A DNA stretch of 64,000 nt from Membranihabitans marinus. GTDB taxonomy: Bacteria > Bacteroidota > Bacteroidia > Chitinophagales > Saprospiraceae. This document shows, one piece after another, positions 25,721 to 35,662 of this stretch. The DNA lies in the NCBI RefSeq assembly GCF_021729155.1, contig NZ_JAJQYA010000012.1, forward strand, positions 83,259 through 147,258. Direction: 5' to 3'. Position numbers and translations under genes: made by a program. Numbering within the stretch: position 1 is the stretch's first letter; every line of letters begins with the position of its first letter. The notes beneath the pieces were generated by a model. That model was not told the origin of the DNA and did no database searches. It saw only the letters and a program-made list of their open reading frames with translations.

Positions 25721-25843
25721 CATCAAACAATGTTGATTTGGCGGACTTTTTGCTCTATAGGCTTTCTTGGACAGATAATCATTGTTTTAATTCAATGATA
25801 CTAGATATAATATGATTATTTCGGCAAAAAGTGTGACAAATCC
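25671..25843 (+). repeat. Element D, copy 3, with family B hairpins
   Basis: Arms at 25735-25753 and 25824-25843 with a 70-nt spacer that is unrelated in sequence to most of the spacer in copies 1 and 2. The flanks CAAACAATGTT and ATGAGCAT match copy 1. Confidence 0.8.
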
Positions 25844-25975
25844 ATGAGCATAACCATTCATGGTATCAATCAATTCACATAAATCTGTGATTTTGATAGA
25901 AAAATTATGTTTGCTGTCGATGGACGGTGTAATCACGCCTCGACACAGTGGAATTTTCCATAGGATTTATGTTGC

Positions 25976-26172
25976 AGTCACGCCGGAGCACAGTGGCCTC
26001 GGTTCCCTCATCCGATGGACATTTAGTCCATCGGGTTGCTCTATAGAGCAACTACATTCGGTCATCTTCACCAAAGGTCGATTTACGACCTTTGGTTGCC
26101 CTAAAGGGCAACTACGTTCAGTCATATTTAGGATCAATGGTTGCTCTATTGAGCAACTTCATTCGGTCATCT
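25976..26172 (-). repeat. Three family A cassettes in tandem, minus orientation
   Basis: Unit 1: hairpin b CCGATGGAC-ATTTA-GTCCATCGG (26012-26034), hairpin a GTTGCTC-TATA-GAGCAAC (26035-26052), ACATTCGGTCAT. Unit 2: hairpin b CCAAAGGTCG-ATTTA-CGACCTTTGG (26071-26095), hairpin a GTTGCCC-TAAA-GGGCAAC (26095-26112). Unit 3: one arm of hairpin b only, hairpin a GTTGCTC-TATT-GAGCAAC (26140-26157). Each ends in a (C/G)TTC(A/G)GTCAT box. Confidence 0.85.
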
Positions 26173-26290
26173 TTCGATGTATAATCTTCAAATAGTTGGA
26201 AAAATAACCGATAAATGTAACCGACAACTATTACCGCAATTGGTATTTAAATCCCAACGACAGTATAGATACTATCATATATAACCTATC

Positions 26291-27577
26291 TTAAGAAGGC
26301 AATCTGTCTAATGAAATATTGTCCAATTGTTTTTTGTATTCTTCCTTAACCTTGTTAAAGGCTGGCATATAGCTATCGTCCATAACGGCAGGTTCTGGGA
26401 GGTTTTCTCTTAAAGGATCAACCTGCTTGCCATTTTTCCAGAATCTATAGCATACATGAGGTCCGGTAGCCAAGCCAGTAGATCCTACATAACCGATGAC
26501 TTCGCCTTGTTTTACATGAACGCCTTTTTTCATACCCTTGGCAAATTTGTTCATGTGTAAATATTGAGTAGAGTAGGTTTTGTCGTGTTTGATCTTTATG
26601 TAGTTTCCATTTCCACCTGTTCGTCCAATTCTTTCAATAACGCCGTTGGCCGTCGCATATATTTCAGTGTTGTATGGTGCCGCATAATCAGTTCCGAGAT
26701 GGGGTCTTCTGGTCTTGAGAACGGGATGGAATCGATTCATGTTGTAACGGGAAGATATTCTAGAAAACTTTACTGGGGCCTTTAAAAAGGCTTTTTTCAT
26801 AGGTCGACCCTCAAGGTTATAATATCCGTCGTACTGACCATTGTCAAATCCTATAGCGTAGTATTCTTTGCCGCTAGCCGAAAACCATGCGGCTTCCATT
26901 TGACCAATACTTACCAGTTCCCCTTCAACATATAATTCTTCATAGATGAGTTTAAACTGATCCTTGGGTTGAATGTGGTGAAAATCCACTGACCAAGCTA
27001 AAGCGTCCTCCATTTTCGCGGTGAGGACAGGTATTTGTTCCGATTCGATATCGTAATCCGAAAAAGCATTCCACAAAGAAGAATTGATTTCTCCTACAAA
27101 TTCTTTTCTTACCGTATCTACTGCTCGTTGTCCCGGTTTAATTTCGGATTTTCCCTCGAGATCGAATACCAAGTAATTGATCTTATCTGGTTCGTAGATA
27201 AAATACTTGGCTTCATCGGTATCTAAATCCTTTAAGATTTTATATTTTTTACCGGCTCTAAGTGTGCGTACATCAAATACATCTTTGTTGGCATCCAAAA
27301 TCGATAATAATGTACTATTGTCTACCCCAATATTTGCAAAAATTTCAGATAATACCTCGCCGTTTTTTATAACAGCTTCTTCAATATTGTAGCCCGATGT
27401 GTTGATATTGAATTCGTACTTGGGAATAGTAATGGGTAGTGAAGTAGATACCAATATACTGTTTTGATTAGATGAAGGAAAGAAACCTTCTTGCTTGGCA
27501 CCAAAAGTAATAGTAACTAATAGAATGCATCCAAATATAATTTGCTTTGTGCTGGCTCGTTTTAGTGGAAATCCCAT
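26291..27577 (-). CDS. M23-family peptidoglycan metallopeptidase
   Basis: Cell-wall endopeptidase of the LytM type. One N-terminal membrane/signal helix (KQIIFGCILLVTITFGA) leads to an OapA/LysM-like region and then the M23 domain, with RRPHLGTDYAAP and YLHMNKF. The usual HxH reads GPHVCYRF, so the second histidine is cysteine. I chose the start MGFPLKRAS at 27577; an upstream ATG at 27643 would add 22 residues and bury the signal helix. It is transcribed toward repeat cluster II. Roughly 428 residues. Confidence 0.88.
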   Translation of the reverse strand: MGFPLKRASTKQIIFGCILLVTITFGAKQEGFFPSSNQNSILVSTSLPITIPKYEFNINTSGYNIEEAVIKNGEVLSEIFANIGVDNSTLLSILDANKDVFDVRTLRAGKKYKILKDLDTDEAKYFIYEPDKINYLVFDLEGKSEIKPGQRAVDTVRKEFVGEINSSLWNAFSDYDIESEQIPVLTAKMEDALAWSVDFHHIQPKDQFKLIYEELYVEGELVSIGQMEAAWFSASGKEYYAIGFDNGQYDGYYNLEGRPMKKAFLKAPVKFSRISSRYNMNRFHPVLKTRRPHLGTDYAAPYNTEIYATANGVIERIGRTGGNGNYIKIKHDKTYSTQYLHMNKFAKGMKKGVHVKQGEVIGYVGSTGLATGPHVCYRFWKNGKQVDPLRENLPEPAVMDDSYMPAFNKVKEEYKKQLDNISLDRLPS

Positions 27578-27924
27578 ATATGACTTGGTTAAATTAAAGA
27601 TAATAATACAAAAACTTCCTTTTGTATCTAGGTGCATTAACAATTTTCATTTCAAAATTTTAATGTCTTGATTCAAACGATAAAAATAAAAATATGGTCT
27701 TCAAAGAGTTAAAGATTTAACACTTTTCTAGCCATTCCTCATCGATTAAGATAAAGATATCTCAATATCCATGTTCAAAACAATAAAGACCATGCTAAAT
27801 AAGATACTTTATTTTGGCTGTCCTCATTTGTTTCTACTGAAATGAGACGACAACAAGATACTGACATTTGGTAACAAATTAGTGTAATATTTGGATAGTA
27901 TTATTATTTTCTATAAAAATAACA

Positions 27925-28812
27925 TTAGAGTTTAAAGAAAATTCCGACTTGACTATTGGGTGCGGCCAAAATATTTTTACCGTAAGCCGCTAACGAGGTT
28001 GAAACTTCTATACCCCATTGATCATTAATAGAATAGGCTATTTTGGGTGTTATAGAGAGATAGGCTACATTGTTGCCAAAGATGCCATTGCTTTCTGTAT
28101 TGGGATTATTAGTGGTTACTGGAGAAACATTTAAGAGATTCAGAGCTAGAAACCATTGGTCATTTATCGTAGTACCAATTTCAGCACCAAATCGGATTTC
28201 GTCAGAAAAGTCGGTAACTACATCTCCAGAAAGATATCCATATGTTGATTCTCCTCTATGATTATAGGCCGCCAATAAACTAATATATCCAATACCTATA
28301 CTGGTAGAAGCTTCCAGAGCCAACATTTGATTAAATTCCCCGTCCCCAGTCTGCATCAACTCAGTGTGTCCACCTACATTGTTGCCCGTAGGTAATCCCA
28401 GCACAAAGGAAGCGCTGACTACCCAGCTGCCTTCAGTTATCAATCCGTACTTAATCCCTAAATCTACATCACCAAAACCATTCAATTCATCGCCTTCTTG
28501 TATGTATCCAGTCGACCTAGATTCTAAATTATTCAAGGTATTTCTAGCAAACAGAGGAATGTGACCTGTGATGGTCCATCGATCGGTTATACCGTATTCT
28601 CCGTAAAGTGAAGTGGAGTAGTATCCGGTAGTTGTAATGGGGATTTTCTTTCCATCTGGTCCAAAATACTGGTCACTGATAAGAAAACTTTGACCCAGTT
28701 TAAAATAACCTTTTCCTTTGGGTTGTGGCCATCCACCGCCTGCATATGCAGAGTTGACGGTAATTATGGCCAGCAATATATATAGCGAGGTGAGGAGGGA
28801 ATATTTTTTCAT
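27925..28812 (-). CDS. Putative outer-membrane beta-barrel protein
   Basis: A 295-residue protein with a signal peptide cleaved after NSAYA. The mature part begins GGGWPQPKGKGYFKLGQSF, and the rest alternates aromatic and polar residues with short turns, ending in a C-terminal phenylalanine-rich strand (VGIFFKL), as in outer-membrane barrels. Similar proteins are annotated as transporters of the phenol-degradation MetA type, but no substrate is indicated. It follows the Ig/DM13 lipoprotein by 12 bp, so the two are co-expressed. Confidence 0.7.
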   Translation of the reverse strand: MKKYSLLTSLYILLAIITVNSAYAGGGWPQPKGKGYFKLGQSFLISDQYFGPDGKKIPITTTGYYSTSLYGEYGITDRWTITGHIPLFARNTLNNLESRSTGYIQEGDELNGFGDVDLGIKYGLITEGSWVVSASFVLGLPTGNNVGGHTELMQTGDGEFNQMLALEASTSIGIGYISLLAAYNHRGESTYGYLSGDVVTDFSDEIRFGAEIGTTINDQWFLALNLLNVSPVTTNNPNTESNGIFGNNVAYLSITPKIAYSINDQWGIEVSTSLAAYGKNILAAPNSQVGIFFKL

Positions 28813-28824
28813 TTTATTACTTTT

Positions 28825-29757
28825 TTATTTAAGTTCTGCTGCACCAAAGACTACGCTAAAAGGTTTACAATAGACTAGGACAAATTTGTAATCACTTACT
28901 TTTACTCCGTCGGGAATGGTATAAGTTTGAGTACCCGAATTTGATTTTATTGCACCCAAGTCAATTCCTCCCGATCCAGAATCGGCAGACTTACTTAAAT
29001 ATATTTGAAGCCCAGGGCCGGATTGTGTAGAAAAATCTTCTTGCAATGTCAGCGTTTTAGAGTCGGCTGATACTACAACAGAGCCAGAAACTCTGTGTCC
29101 AGTTTTGCCGACAAAACTTCCGCTATATCCGAGGTTTTCTTTAACTGCCAACGGAAATTCATTGGAGACAATACCATCTATTTCAGCAGTAATTTTTGTT
29201 TCCCCTGCTGCATGAGCCGTAGCCTTCCCATTGTTATCGATACTGGCAACTGCGGGATCAGAGGATTTCCAAACCACGGTTTCATTGAGTACTATTCCGG
29301 TTGTAGACCGTACTATGGCTTTAAACAAAGCTGTACCCCCGGGAATTAGGGTGGCTATTTCACTGGTAATAGCAATTCCCCCGATAATAGGTCCTTGATT
29401 GTTATTGTCTTGAATGACGGTAATCTGGCTACTGTCGATTTGAAGGCCATTGAGTTCGTCTTCGTATTGGGCAATAATAAATGTCGTACCCTCTGCCACT
29501 GCAGTAACTAAACCGCTTTCATTAACAGTAGCTACTGTGGGTTGGGTCGAAGTCCAGTCAACTTCAGTAGTAATTACTTCTCCTTTAATATTTTTTACTT
29601 CTGCGCTAATTTGAAAGTCTTGACCTATGGTTATATTAAATATTTCGGGACTTAGTTTTACTGAGGCTTGATTCAATATAAGAGCTTCTTCGGTATAGTC
29701 TGTGCCCACACATGAAAATATAGCCAACAGAGAGAGTAGTAATAGTGAGTATTTCAT
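28825..29757 (-). CDS. Lipoprotein with BIG2 Ig-like repeats and a C-terminal DM13 domain
   Basis: A 310-residue surface lipoprotein: signal LLLLSLLAIFSC with the lipid-bound cysteine at 16. Two bacterial Ig-like (BIG2) repeats follow, recognised by WTSTQPTVATVNESGLVTAV and WKSSDPAVASIDNNGKATA. The C-terminal 100 residues match DM13: GSFVGKTGHRVSGSV, GPGLQIYLS and VLVYCKPFSVVFGAAEL with the conserved cysteine. DM13 is proposed to bind haem or take part in redox reactions. It is the first gene of a two-gene unit with the barrel protein. Confidence 0.85.
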   Translation of the reverse strand: MKYSLLLLSLLAIFSCVGTDYTEEALILNQASVKLSPEIFNITIGQDFQISAEVKNIKGEVITTEVDWTSTQPTVATVNESGLVTAVAEGTTFIIAQYEDELNGLQIDSSQITVIQDNNNQGPIIGGIAITSEIATLIPGGTALFKAIVRSTTGIVLNETVVWKSSDPAVASIDNNGKATAHAAGETKITAEIDGIVSNEFPLAVKENLGYSGSFVGKTGHRVSGSVVVSADSKTLTLQEDFSTQSGPGLQIYLSKSADSGSGGIDLGAIKSNSGTQTYTIPDGVKVSDYKFVLVYCKPFSVVFGAAELK

Positions 29758-29839
29758 ATTTATTTGTAATTCCTATTAATAGAAACGGTTAGATACCATT
29801 ATAAGTACACCTAACTTTTGAAAAAGTTGAAAAAATTCC

Positions 29840-29867
29840 AAACTTTGACATTTAAATGTAAAAGTTT
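29840..29867 (-). terminator. Candidate terminator overlapping the sufT stop codon
   Basis: On the minus strand AAACTTT ... AAAGTTT encloses the palindrome ACATTTAAATGT, followed by GGAATTTTTT. The TAA stop of sufT lies inside the stem. It would end the suf operon. Confidence 0.55.
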
Positions 29868-30171
29868 AGAACATATCTAACTCCAATCTTGCTTCATCAC
29901 TCATCATGTCTTTGGTCCAAGGAGGATCAAAGGTTAAGTCTACGTGCACAGCAGATACCCCTGGCACTGATTTAGCCTTGGTTTCTACATCAAATACTAT
30001 TTCTCCAGCCACAGGACAGGCCGGTGCAGTCAAAGTCATCACTATATATACCTCATTGTTTTCTCTTACATTGACTTCATAAACCAATCCCAATTCATAG
30101 ATGTTTACGGGAAGTTCAGGGTCAAATACAGTTTGAAGTTGTTCTATGACGAGGTCTCTAATGCTAGACAT
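29866..30171 (-). CDS. sufT: SufT-type Fe-S assembly factor (MIP18/DUF59 family)
   Basis: A 101-residue protein of the DUF59/MIP18 family, with DPELPVNIYELGLVY and the conserved TAPACPVAG cysteine motif, ending in the FDPPWTKDMMS segment. It assists maturation of Fe-S proteins. It is the last gene of the suf operon, 2 bp after sufE. Confidence 0.92.
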   Translation of the reverse strand: MSSIRDLVIEQLQTVFDPELPVNIYELGLVYEVNVRENNEVYIVMTLTAPACPVAGEIVFDVETKAKSVPGVSAVHVDLTFDPPWTKDMMSDEARLELDMF

Positions 30172-30173
30172 AA

Positions 30174-30608
30174 TTATTGAGATTTTAACTGTTGTTGTGC
30201 CATATAAGTATAGGCATATAATTTCATTTGCTTGACCATGGACAGCAATCCATTGGATCGGGTAGGAGACAGGTGGCTTTTAAGTCCAATCTTTTCGATA
30301 AATGTCAATTCTGATTGAGCTATTTCCGCAGCAGGATGACCGGATAAAACTTTGATCACTAAACTTACCAATCCTTTTGTAATTAATGCATCGCTGTCTG
30401 CAGTGAAGTAGACTTTGCCGTCTTTTTCTTCAGCGTGCATCCATACTTGAGATTGACAGCCTTTGATTAAATGCTCTGGGGTCTTATATGCGGCATCGAT
30501 GATGGGCAATTCTTTACCGAGTTGAATGATGTATTCGTATTTATCCATCCAATCTTCGAAAAAAGAAAAGTCGTCAACTATTTCTGCTTGTGTTTGATCA
30601 ATATTCAT
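30174..30608 (-). CDS. sufE: Sulfur acceptor protein SufE
   Basis: A 144-residue protein that takes persulfide from SufS and passes it to SufB. The acceptor cysteine is in LIKGCQSQVW (Cys51), and HLSPTRSNGLL is the second conserved block. It lies 13 bp after sufS. Confidence 0.95.
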   Translation of the reverse strand: MNIDQTQAEIVDDFSFFEDWMDKYEYIIQLGKELPIIDAAYKTPEHLIKGCQSQVWMHAEEKDGKVYFTADSDALITKGLVSLVIKVLSGHPAAEIAQSELTFIEKIGLKSHLSPTRSNGLLSMVKQMKLYAYTYMAQQQLKSQ

Positions 30609-30621
30609 GTCTTATGTCGAT

Positions 30622-31866
30622 TTACGAAAGCATTGCTTTGGCTCTTTTAATCCCAGTAACCAATCGGTCTACTTCCTCAAATGTATTATAAAATGAAAAT
30701 GAGGCTCGAATTGTTCCTGGTATTTTGAAAAAATTCATTACTGGCTCGGTACAGTGATGGCCAGTACGAACAGCTATTCCCAGTTTGTCGAGTATTTCGC
30801 CCATGTCAAAAGGATGGATATCACCTACCATCATAGAGACAGCACCAGCTCTGTGTTTGGCTTGTCCAATAAATCGAAGTGAATCAATGGTGGACAATTG
30901 TTCAATAGCGTATTGGTATAGTAGGGCTTCGTATTTTTGAATATTTTCCAAACCAATGCTCTGTGTGTATTTCAATGCGGCATCGAGACCAATAGCTCCT
31001 TCAATATGAGGAGTCCCTGCTTCAAATTTAAACGGTAACTCATTGTACGTTGTTTTTTCAAAGGTTACTGTCTTTATCATTTCACCTCCCCCTTGATATG
31101 GAGGCATGAGGTCTAACCATTTTTCCTTACCATATAAAATTCCCATTCCCGTAGGGCCGAAAACTTTGTGACTTGAAAAAACGAGAAAGTCAACATCCAA
31201 CTTTTGTACATCGATCGGAAGATGTTGTATCGCTTGCGCACTGTCGAGCAATACAGGAATGTCTGATTTATGAGCTTTTTCTATGATTAAATCAACGGGA
31301 TTGACGGTGCCTAAGGAATTGGACACATAGGGCAATGAAACCAGTCGAACCCTGTCGTTCAATAATTTATCGTATTCGGAGAGTATTAATTCTCCATTTT
31401 CGTCCATTGGAATAACTTTCAACTCCGCACCGTATTGTTGACATACGATCTGCCAAGGTACAATGTTGGAGTGGTGTTCCATAGCTGATATAATAATGCT
31501 ATCGCCGGGTTTTAAGAATGCCTTGGCAAAGGATTGAGCTACTAGATTGATACCATCTGTTGTCCCTTTAGTGAAAATTATTTCAGACTCAGAGCCTGCA
31601 TTAATATATTGTTGAGCTGTTCGTCGTGCCGCTTCAAATCCATCAGTAGCCAATTGGCTCAAATGATGGACACCGCGATGCACATTACTGTTGTATTGGG
31701 TGTAATATTCAACTAGGCTATCTATTACTACCTGAGGTTTTTGAGTGGTAGCAGCGTTGTCAAGATAAACCAAAGGGTGGCCGTGAACTTCCGTTTGAAG
31801 AATGGGAAATTCAGCGCGTATTTTATGAATATCAAAGGGAATATCTATACTTTTCAATTTTTCCAT
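30622..31866 (-). CDS. sufS: Cysteine desulfurase SufS
   Basis: PLP enzyme that removes sulfur from cysteine as persulfide. The PLP lysine is in FSSHKVFGPTG, and the catalytic cysteine is in VRTGHHCTEPVM, the group II (SufS) form. YLDNAATTQKP is the N-terminal signature. Length is 414 residues. An 80 bp gap to sufD is the largest gap inside the operon. Confidence 0.96.
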   Translation of the reverse strand: MEKLKSIDIPFDIHKIRAEFPILQTEVHGHPLVYLDNAATTQKPQVVIDSLVEYYTQYNSNVHRGVHHLSQLATDGFEAARRTAQQYINAGSESEIIFTKGTTDGINLVAQSFAKAFLKPGDSIIISAMEHHSNIVPWQIVCQQYGAELKVIPMDENGELILSEYDKLLNDRVRLVSLPYVSNSLGTVNPVDLIIEKAHKSDIPVLLDSAQAIQHLPIDVQKLDVDFLVFSSHKVFGPTGMGILYGKEKWLDLMPPYQGGGEMIKTVTFEKTTYNELPFKFEAGTPHIEGAIGLDAALKYTQSIGLENIQKYEALLYQYAIEQLSTIDSLRFIGQAKHRAGAVSMMVGDIHPFDMGEILDKLGIAVRTGHHCTEPVMNFFKIPGTIRASFSFYNTFEEVDRLVTGIKRAKAMLS

Positions 31867-31946
31867 CTTTCCAATTTTCTAATTCCCATTGTGTCAATTT
31901 ATCACAACAGTCTGTCACTTACTCTAAAAAAACCTACACCAATCTT

Positions 31947-33287
31947 CTAGACCAACAAGGCTTTACCCAACATGGTTTGTGAAATCGCCTCATTAAGTAA
32001 ATCTTTTATTTCAAGATTTTCTATTTTTTCGGTAACGTCGAAAGCGAATGCGTTGACCAACATACTTCTACCATCTTCTTCGTTGATTCCTCTCGCTTTG
32101 AGATAGAACAATGCATCGGGATCCAATTGACCGATGGTCGATCCATGACTACATTTTACATCATCGGCGAAAATCTCTAATTGTGGTTTAGAGTATATCG
32201 TAGCAAAATCACTAAACAATATGTTATTATTTTGCTGAAAAGCATTGGTTTTTTGCGCAATTGGATGTACATATACCTTACCGTTAAATATTGCTCTAGA
32301 GTGACCCATCATGATACCTTTGTACATTTGATTACTCTCACAGTGAGGTTCTTGGTGATCGACCAAAGTGTGATTATCCACCAATTGATGGTCGTTGGTC
32401 AAATACAATCCATACATATGAGAATCAATGTTGCTGCCCTCTAGTGCTAGGTTTAAATTATTTCTTACGAATGAGTATCCAGGTAGGGTAAAGGTGTAAT
32501 TATTGTATTGACTATCACCTTCTTGCTCCACTTCTGTATGTTCGATTAGTCGTAAGCTAGCATCTCCTTTTTGCAATTTATAGTGCTGTAATTTTGCATT
32601 GGCTGCTACTCTGATCTCTGTTACGGCATTGCGCAGTAAATGAGATTCGGTATTTAGATTCTCAAAACTTTCAATGATTTCAGCTTGACTGCCAAATTCA
32701 GCAATAAAAATGTTTTTTGACTGCTGGAAATAGTGTTCGCTCGAATCACCTAAATGCACGAGATGGATGGGCTTGTCCAATACTTTATTTTTCTTGATTT
32801 GGATGACTATCCCACCTTGGAATAAAGCGGTATTTAAGGCAATAAAAGGGTTGCTTTTGTTATTGCGATCCTTATTCAAGATTTCATCTATGGCCACCTG
32901 ATCCCAAACATCTTCTACTGCTGCAATAGAGATTGAATCATCACTTGGAATATTGGACCATTGAGGTTGATAAATACCATTTATTAAAATCAAGGTATAT
33001 GCATCTAATCCCTGACCAAAATACCCCTTGTCTTTTATGGCTTCCTCGTATGAAGATGTAGTAGGTATTGGAGTGAAACTAAAATTATCTTTTAGGATGG
33101 GCTTCACATTGGTATATTTCCAATCTTCATTTTTAATGGTAGGAAAACCCAGTTGTTCAAATGTCGCAAAGGCTTTACCACGCAGTTTTTGAATCGAATC
33201 ACCTTCCGAAGATTGTCCAATAGCACACAAAGATTCGAATTTATTTTTGATTTGATCTTTTAGATCGATTTCCATTTGAACTAACAT
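31947..33287 (-). CDS. sufD: Fe-S assembly protein SufD
   Basis: A 446-residue beta-helix partner of SufB in the SufBC2D scaffold. Recognised by position between sufC and sufS and by the C-terminal segments KCSHGSTIGQ, DPDALFYLKARGI and MLVNAFAFDV. MEIDLKDQ (second Met) is an equally possible start. The gap to sufC is 11 bp. Confidence 0.94.
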   Translation of the reverse strand: MLVQMEIDLKDQIKNKFESLCAIGQSSEGDSIQKLRGKAFATFEQLGFPTIKNEDWKYTNVKPILKDNFSFTPIPTTSSYEEAIKDKGYFGQGLDAYTLILINGIYQPQWSNIPSDDSISIAAVEDVWDQVAIDEILNKDRNNKSNPFIALNTALFQGGIVIQIKKNKVLDKPIHLVHLGDSSEHYFQQSKNIFIAEFGSQAEIIESFENLNTESHLLRNAVTEIRVAANAKLQHYKLQKGDASLRLIEHTEVEQEGDSQYNNYTFTLPGYSFVRNNLNLALEGSNIDSHMYGLYLTNDHQLVDNHTLVDHQEPHCESNQMYKGIMMGHSRAIFNGKVYVHPIAQKTNAFQQNNNILFSDFATIYSKPQLEIFADDVKCSHGSTIGQLDPDALFYLKARGINEEDGRSMLVNAFAFDVTEKIENLEIKDLLNEAISQTMLGKALLV

Positions 33288-33298
33288 TTATGTCTAAA

Positions 33299-34081
33299 TT
33301 ATACCGTTTTATTTAATATATCTTCCTTGATCCAGTCATATCCCTTTTCTTCCAACTCCAAGGCTAATTCTTTGCCACCTGATTTTACAATTTGACCATT
33401 GGCCAACACGTGGACTACGTCGGGTACGATATAATCCAATAATCGCTGGTAGTGTGTAATGATAATAAAGGCATTGTTTTCTGATCTCAATTTATTGACC
33501 CCATTGGCTACTATTCTAAGAGCATCGATATCTAAGCCAGAATCGGTCTCATCTAGAATAGACAATTTAGGTTCCAACATAGCCAATTGAAAGATTTCAT
33601 TTCTCTTTTTTTCTCCACCGGAGAATCCTTCATTCAGCGATCTATTGGCCAATTGAGTATCGAATTCAACCAATTGTTGTTTTTCTCTCGTTCTTTGCAA
33701 AAATTCCTTAGCCGATAATGGGGGCAAACCACGGTGTTCTCTAACATCCTTAATGGCCGTTTTCAAAAAGCCCAAGTTAGATACACCTGGTATTTCTACC
33801 GGATATTGGAAAGCCAAGAAAATTCCTTCTCTCGCTCTGATTTCAGGATCCATATCTAGAAGATCTTTGCCTTCAAATTCTATACTTCCACTGGTTACTT
33901 CGTAATTATCTTTACCTGCCAGTACAGAGGCCAAAGAGCTTTTACCTGAACCGTTAGGTCCCATGATGGCATGAATTTCTCCTGGTTTTACTTCTAAATT
34001 GATTCCCTTTAAGATGTTATTTCCTTCCACGCCAGCGTGAAGATCCTTAATTTTAAGCATTAATTCTTTTTTTGATTGCAT
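33299..34081 (-). CDS. sufC: Fe-S assembly ATPase SufC
   Basis: ABC-type ATPase of the Suf scaffold. Walker [10 protein letters not shown], signature [10 protein letters not shown], Walker [13 protein letters not shown], and the switch histidine in IITHYQRLL are all present. Length is 260 residues. It is soluble and works with SufB and SufD. Confidence 0.97.
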   Translation of the reverse strand: MQSKKELMLKIKDLHAGVEGNNILKGINLEVKPGEIHAIMGPNGSGKSSLASVLAGKDNYEVTSGSIEFEGKDLLDMDPEIRAREGIFLAFQYPVEIPGVSNLGFLKTAIKDVREHRGLPPLSAKEFLQRTREKQQLVEFDTQLANRSLNEGFSGGEKKRNEIFQLAMLEPKLSILDETDSGLDIDALRIVANGVNKLRSENNAFIIITHYQRLLDYIVPDVVHVLANGQIVKSGGKELALELEEKGYDWIKEDILNKTV

Positions 34082-34090
34082 AATTAAATG

Positions 34091-35536
34091 TTACCCTACA
34101 CTTCCTTCAAGGGTCAATGATAGTAATTTTCTCGCTTCCACAGCAAACTCCATAGGCAGTTGATTCAAGACTTCTTTGGCATAGCCGTTGACGATGAGGG
34201 CAACAGCTTGTTCTGGATCAATTCCCCTCTGGTTGAGGTAGAAGATTTGATCTTCACCGATCTTCGAGGTTGTGGCCTCGTGCTCCAACATAGCACTTTT
34301 GTTTTTGGATTCTATATATGGAAAGGTATGTGCTCCACATTTATTCCCTATAAGCAGGGAATCACATTGAGTGAAATTTCTTGCGTTGTCGGCGCGATTG
34401 CCTATTTGAACTAACCCTCTATAACTATTATTACTTTTTCCGGCTGAGATACCTTTAGAGATAATTCTGCTCTTTGTGTTTTTTCCAATATGGTTGATCT
34501 TGGTTCCCGTATCGGCTATTTGGTGATTTTTGGTCACGGCTACCGAGTAAAATTCTCCTGAAGAGTAATCGCCCTTGAGGATAACACTGGGGTATTTCCA
34601 TGTAATGGCTGATCCAGTTTCTACTTGTGTCCACGATATTTTGGAGTGATCTCCTTTGCAGATACCTCTTTTAGTCACAAAATTGAATATACCACCTTTC
34701 CCGTCTTTATCTCCTGGAAACCAATTCTGAACCGTAGAGTATTTGATTTCTGCATTTTCATGGGCAATCAATTCTACTACGGCGGCGTGCATTTGATTCT
34801 CGTCGCGCATCGGGGCTGTACAGCCTTCTAAATAGCTGACATAACTATCTTTTTCAGCGATGATTAAAGTTCGCTCAAATTGCCCAGTATTTTGTGAATT
34901 TATTCTAAAATATGTAGATAATTCCATTGGGCATCGAACGCCTTCGGGAATGTATACGAATGATCCGTCAGAGAATACAGCTGAATTCAATGATGCATAT
35001 ATATTGTCGGTGTATGGAACTACTGAGCCGAGGTATTTCTGAACCAATTCGGGATGATTTTTCACTGCCTCACTCATAGAACAGAAGATAATGCCGTGCT
35101 TGGACAATTCTTCCTTATATGTCGTAGCTATAGATACACTGTCAAATACAGCATCTACTGCCACACCAGCTAAGGCTTTTTGTTCGTTCAATGGAATACC
35201 CAATTTGTTGAAAGTTGCGATAAGTTCGGGATCTACTTCATCCAAACTATTTAACTTTACTTTTTCTTTTGGTGCCGCATAATAGGAGATGGCTTGAAAA
35301 TCAACATCCGGGGCCTCAAAGTTTTGCCATTGAGGCATTTCTGATTTTTTAAAAGCTTCATAACCCTTTAATCGCCAATTCAATAACCATTCCGGCTCTT
35401 CTTTTTTGGCAGAAATAAATCGGATTACTTCATCATTCAGACCTGGAGGCAGTACATCCATCTCGATGTCAGTCACAAATCCAAATTCGTATTCCTTTAC
35501 GGTTAAGTCGTCAATTATTTCATTTTCTGTCTTCAT
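34091..35536 (-). CDS. sufB: Fe-S assembly scaffold SufB
   Basis: A 481-residue scaffold on which clusters are built. Typical blocks are [37 protein letters not shown] and [16 protein letters not shown]. It is the first gene of the six-gene suf operon, with a clear promoter at 35663 and a leader of about 120 nt. Confidence 0.97.
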   Translation of the reverse strand: MKTENEIIDDLTVKEYEFGFVTDIEMDVLPPGLNDEVIRFISAKKEEPEWLLNWRLKGYEAFKKSEMPQWQNFEAPDVDFQAISYYAAPKEKVKLNSLDEVDPELIATFNKLGIPLNEQKALAGVAVDAVFDSVSIATTYKEELSKHGIIFCSMSEAVKNHPELVQKYLGSVVPYTDNIYASLNSAVFSDGSFVYIPEGVRCPMELSTYFRINSQNTGQFERTLIIAEKDSYVSYLEGCTAPMRDENQMHAAVVELIAHENAEIKYSTVQNWFPGDKDGKGGIFNFVTKRGICKGDHSKISWTQVETGSAITWKYPSVILKGDYSSGEFYSVAVTKNHQIADTGTKINHIGKNTKSRIISKGISAGKSNNSYRGLVQIGNRADNARNFTQCDSLLIGNKCGAHTFPYIESKNKSAMLEHEATTSKIGEDQIFYLNQRGIDPEQAVALIVNGYAKEVLNQLPMEFAVEARKLLSLTLEGSVG

Positions 35537-35566
35537 TCTAACATTTTTACAACTTGCATTTAGTAT

Positions 35567-35589
35567 AATTTATTGGAAAGCAATAAATT
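35567..35589 (-). promoter_or_regulatory. Perfect hairpin in the sufB leader
   Basis: AATTTATTG (35567-35575), 5-nt loop, CAATAAATT (35581-35589). It lies about 30-50 nt before the sufB start and downstream of the predicted transcription start, so it may be an operator or a leader-RNA stem. Confidence 0.5.
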
Positions 35590-35662
35590 GAGCAAGTGTT
35601 TGTGTTTTGGATCACGGCTTATTTTGTAACGATAACGATCCATTATTTTCTTAAAATAGCTG

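Larger units (their letters stand above)
24942..26290. repeat. Intergenic repeat cluster II
   Basis: About 1.35 kb between two convergent gene ends. It holds two identical 178 bp direct repeats, two copies of element D, a 168 bp block shared with cluster III, and three family A cassettes in minus orientation. The open frame 25860-26195 is composed of repeats and is not considered coding. Confidence 0.88.

Noticed and set aside
25860..26195. Open frame of 111 codons in cluster II
   Set aside because: Most of it is three tandem family A hairpin cassettes.
27577..27643. N-terminal extension of the M23 peptidase
   Set aside because: Would place 22 extra residues before a normal signal helix starting at MGFPLKR.
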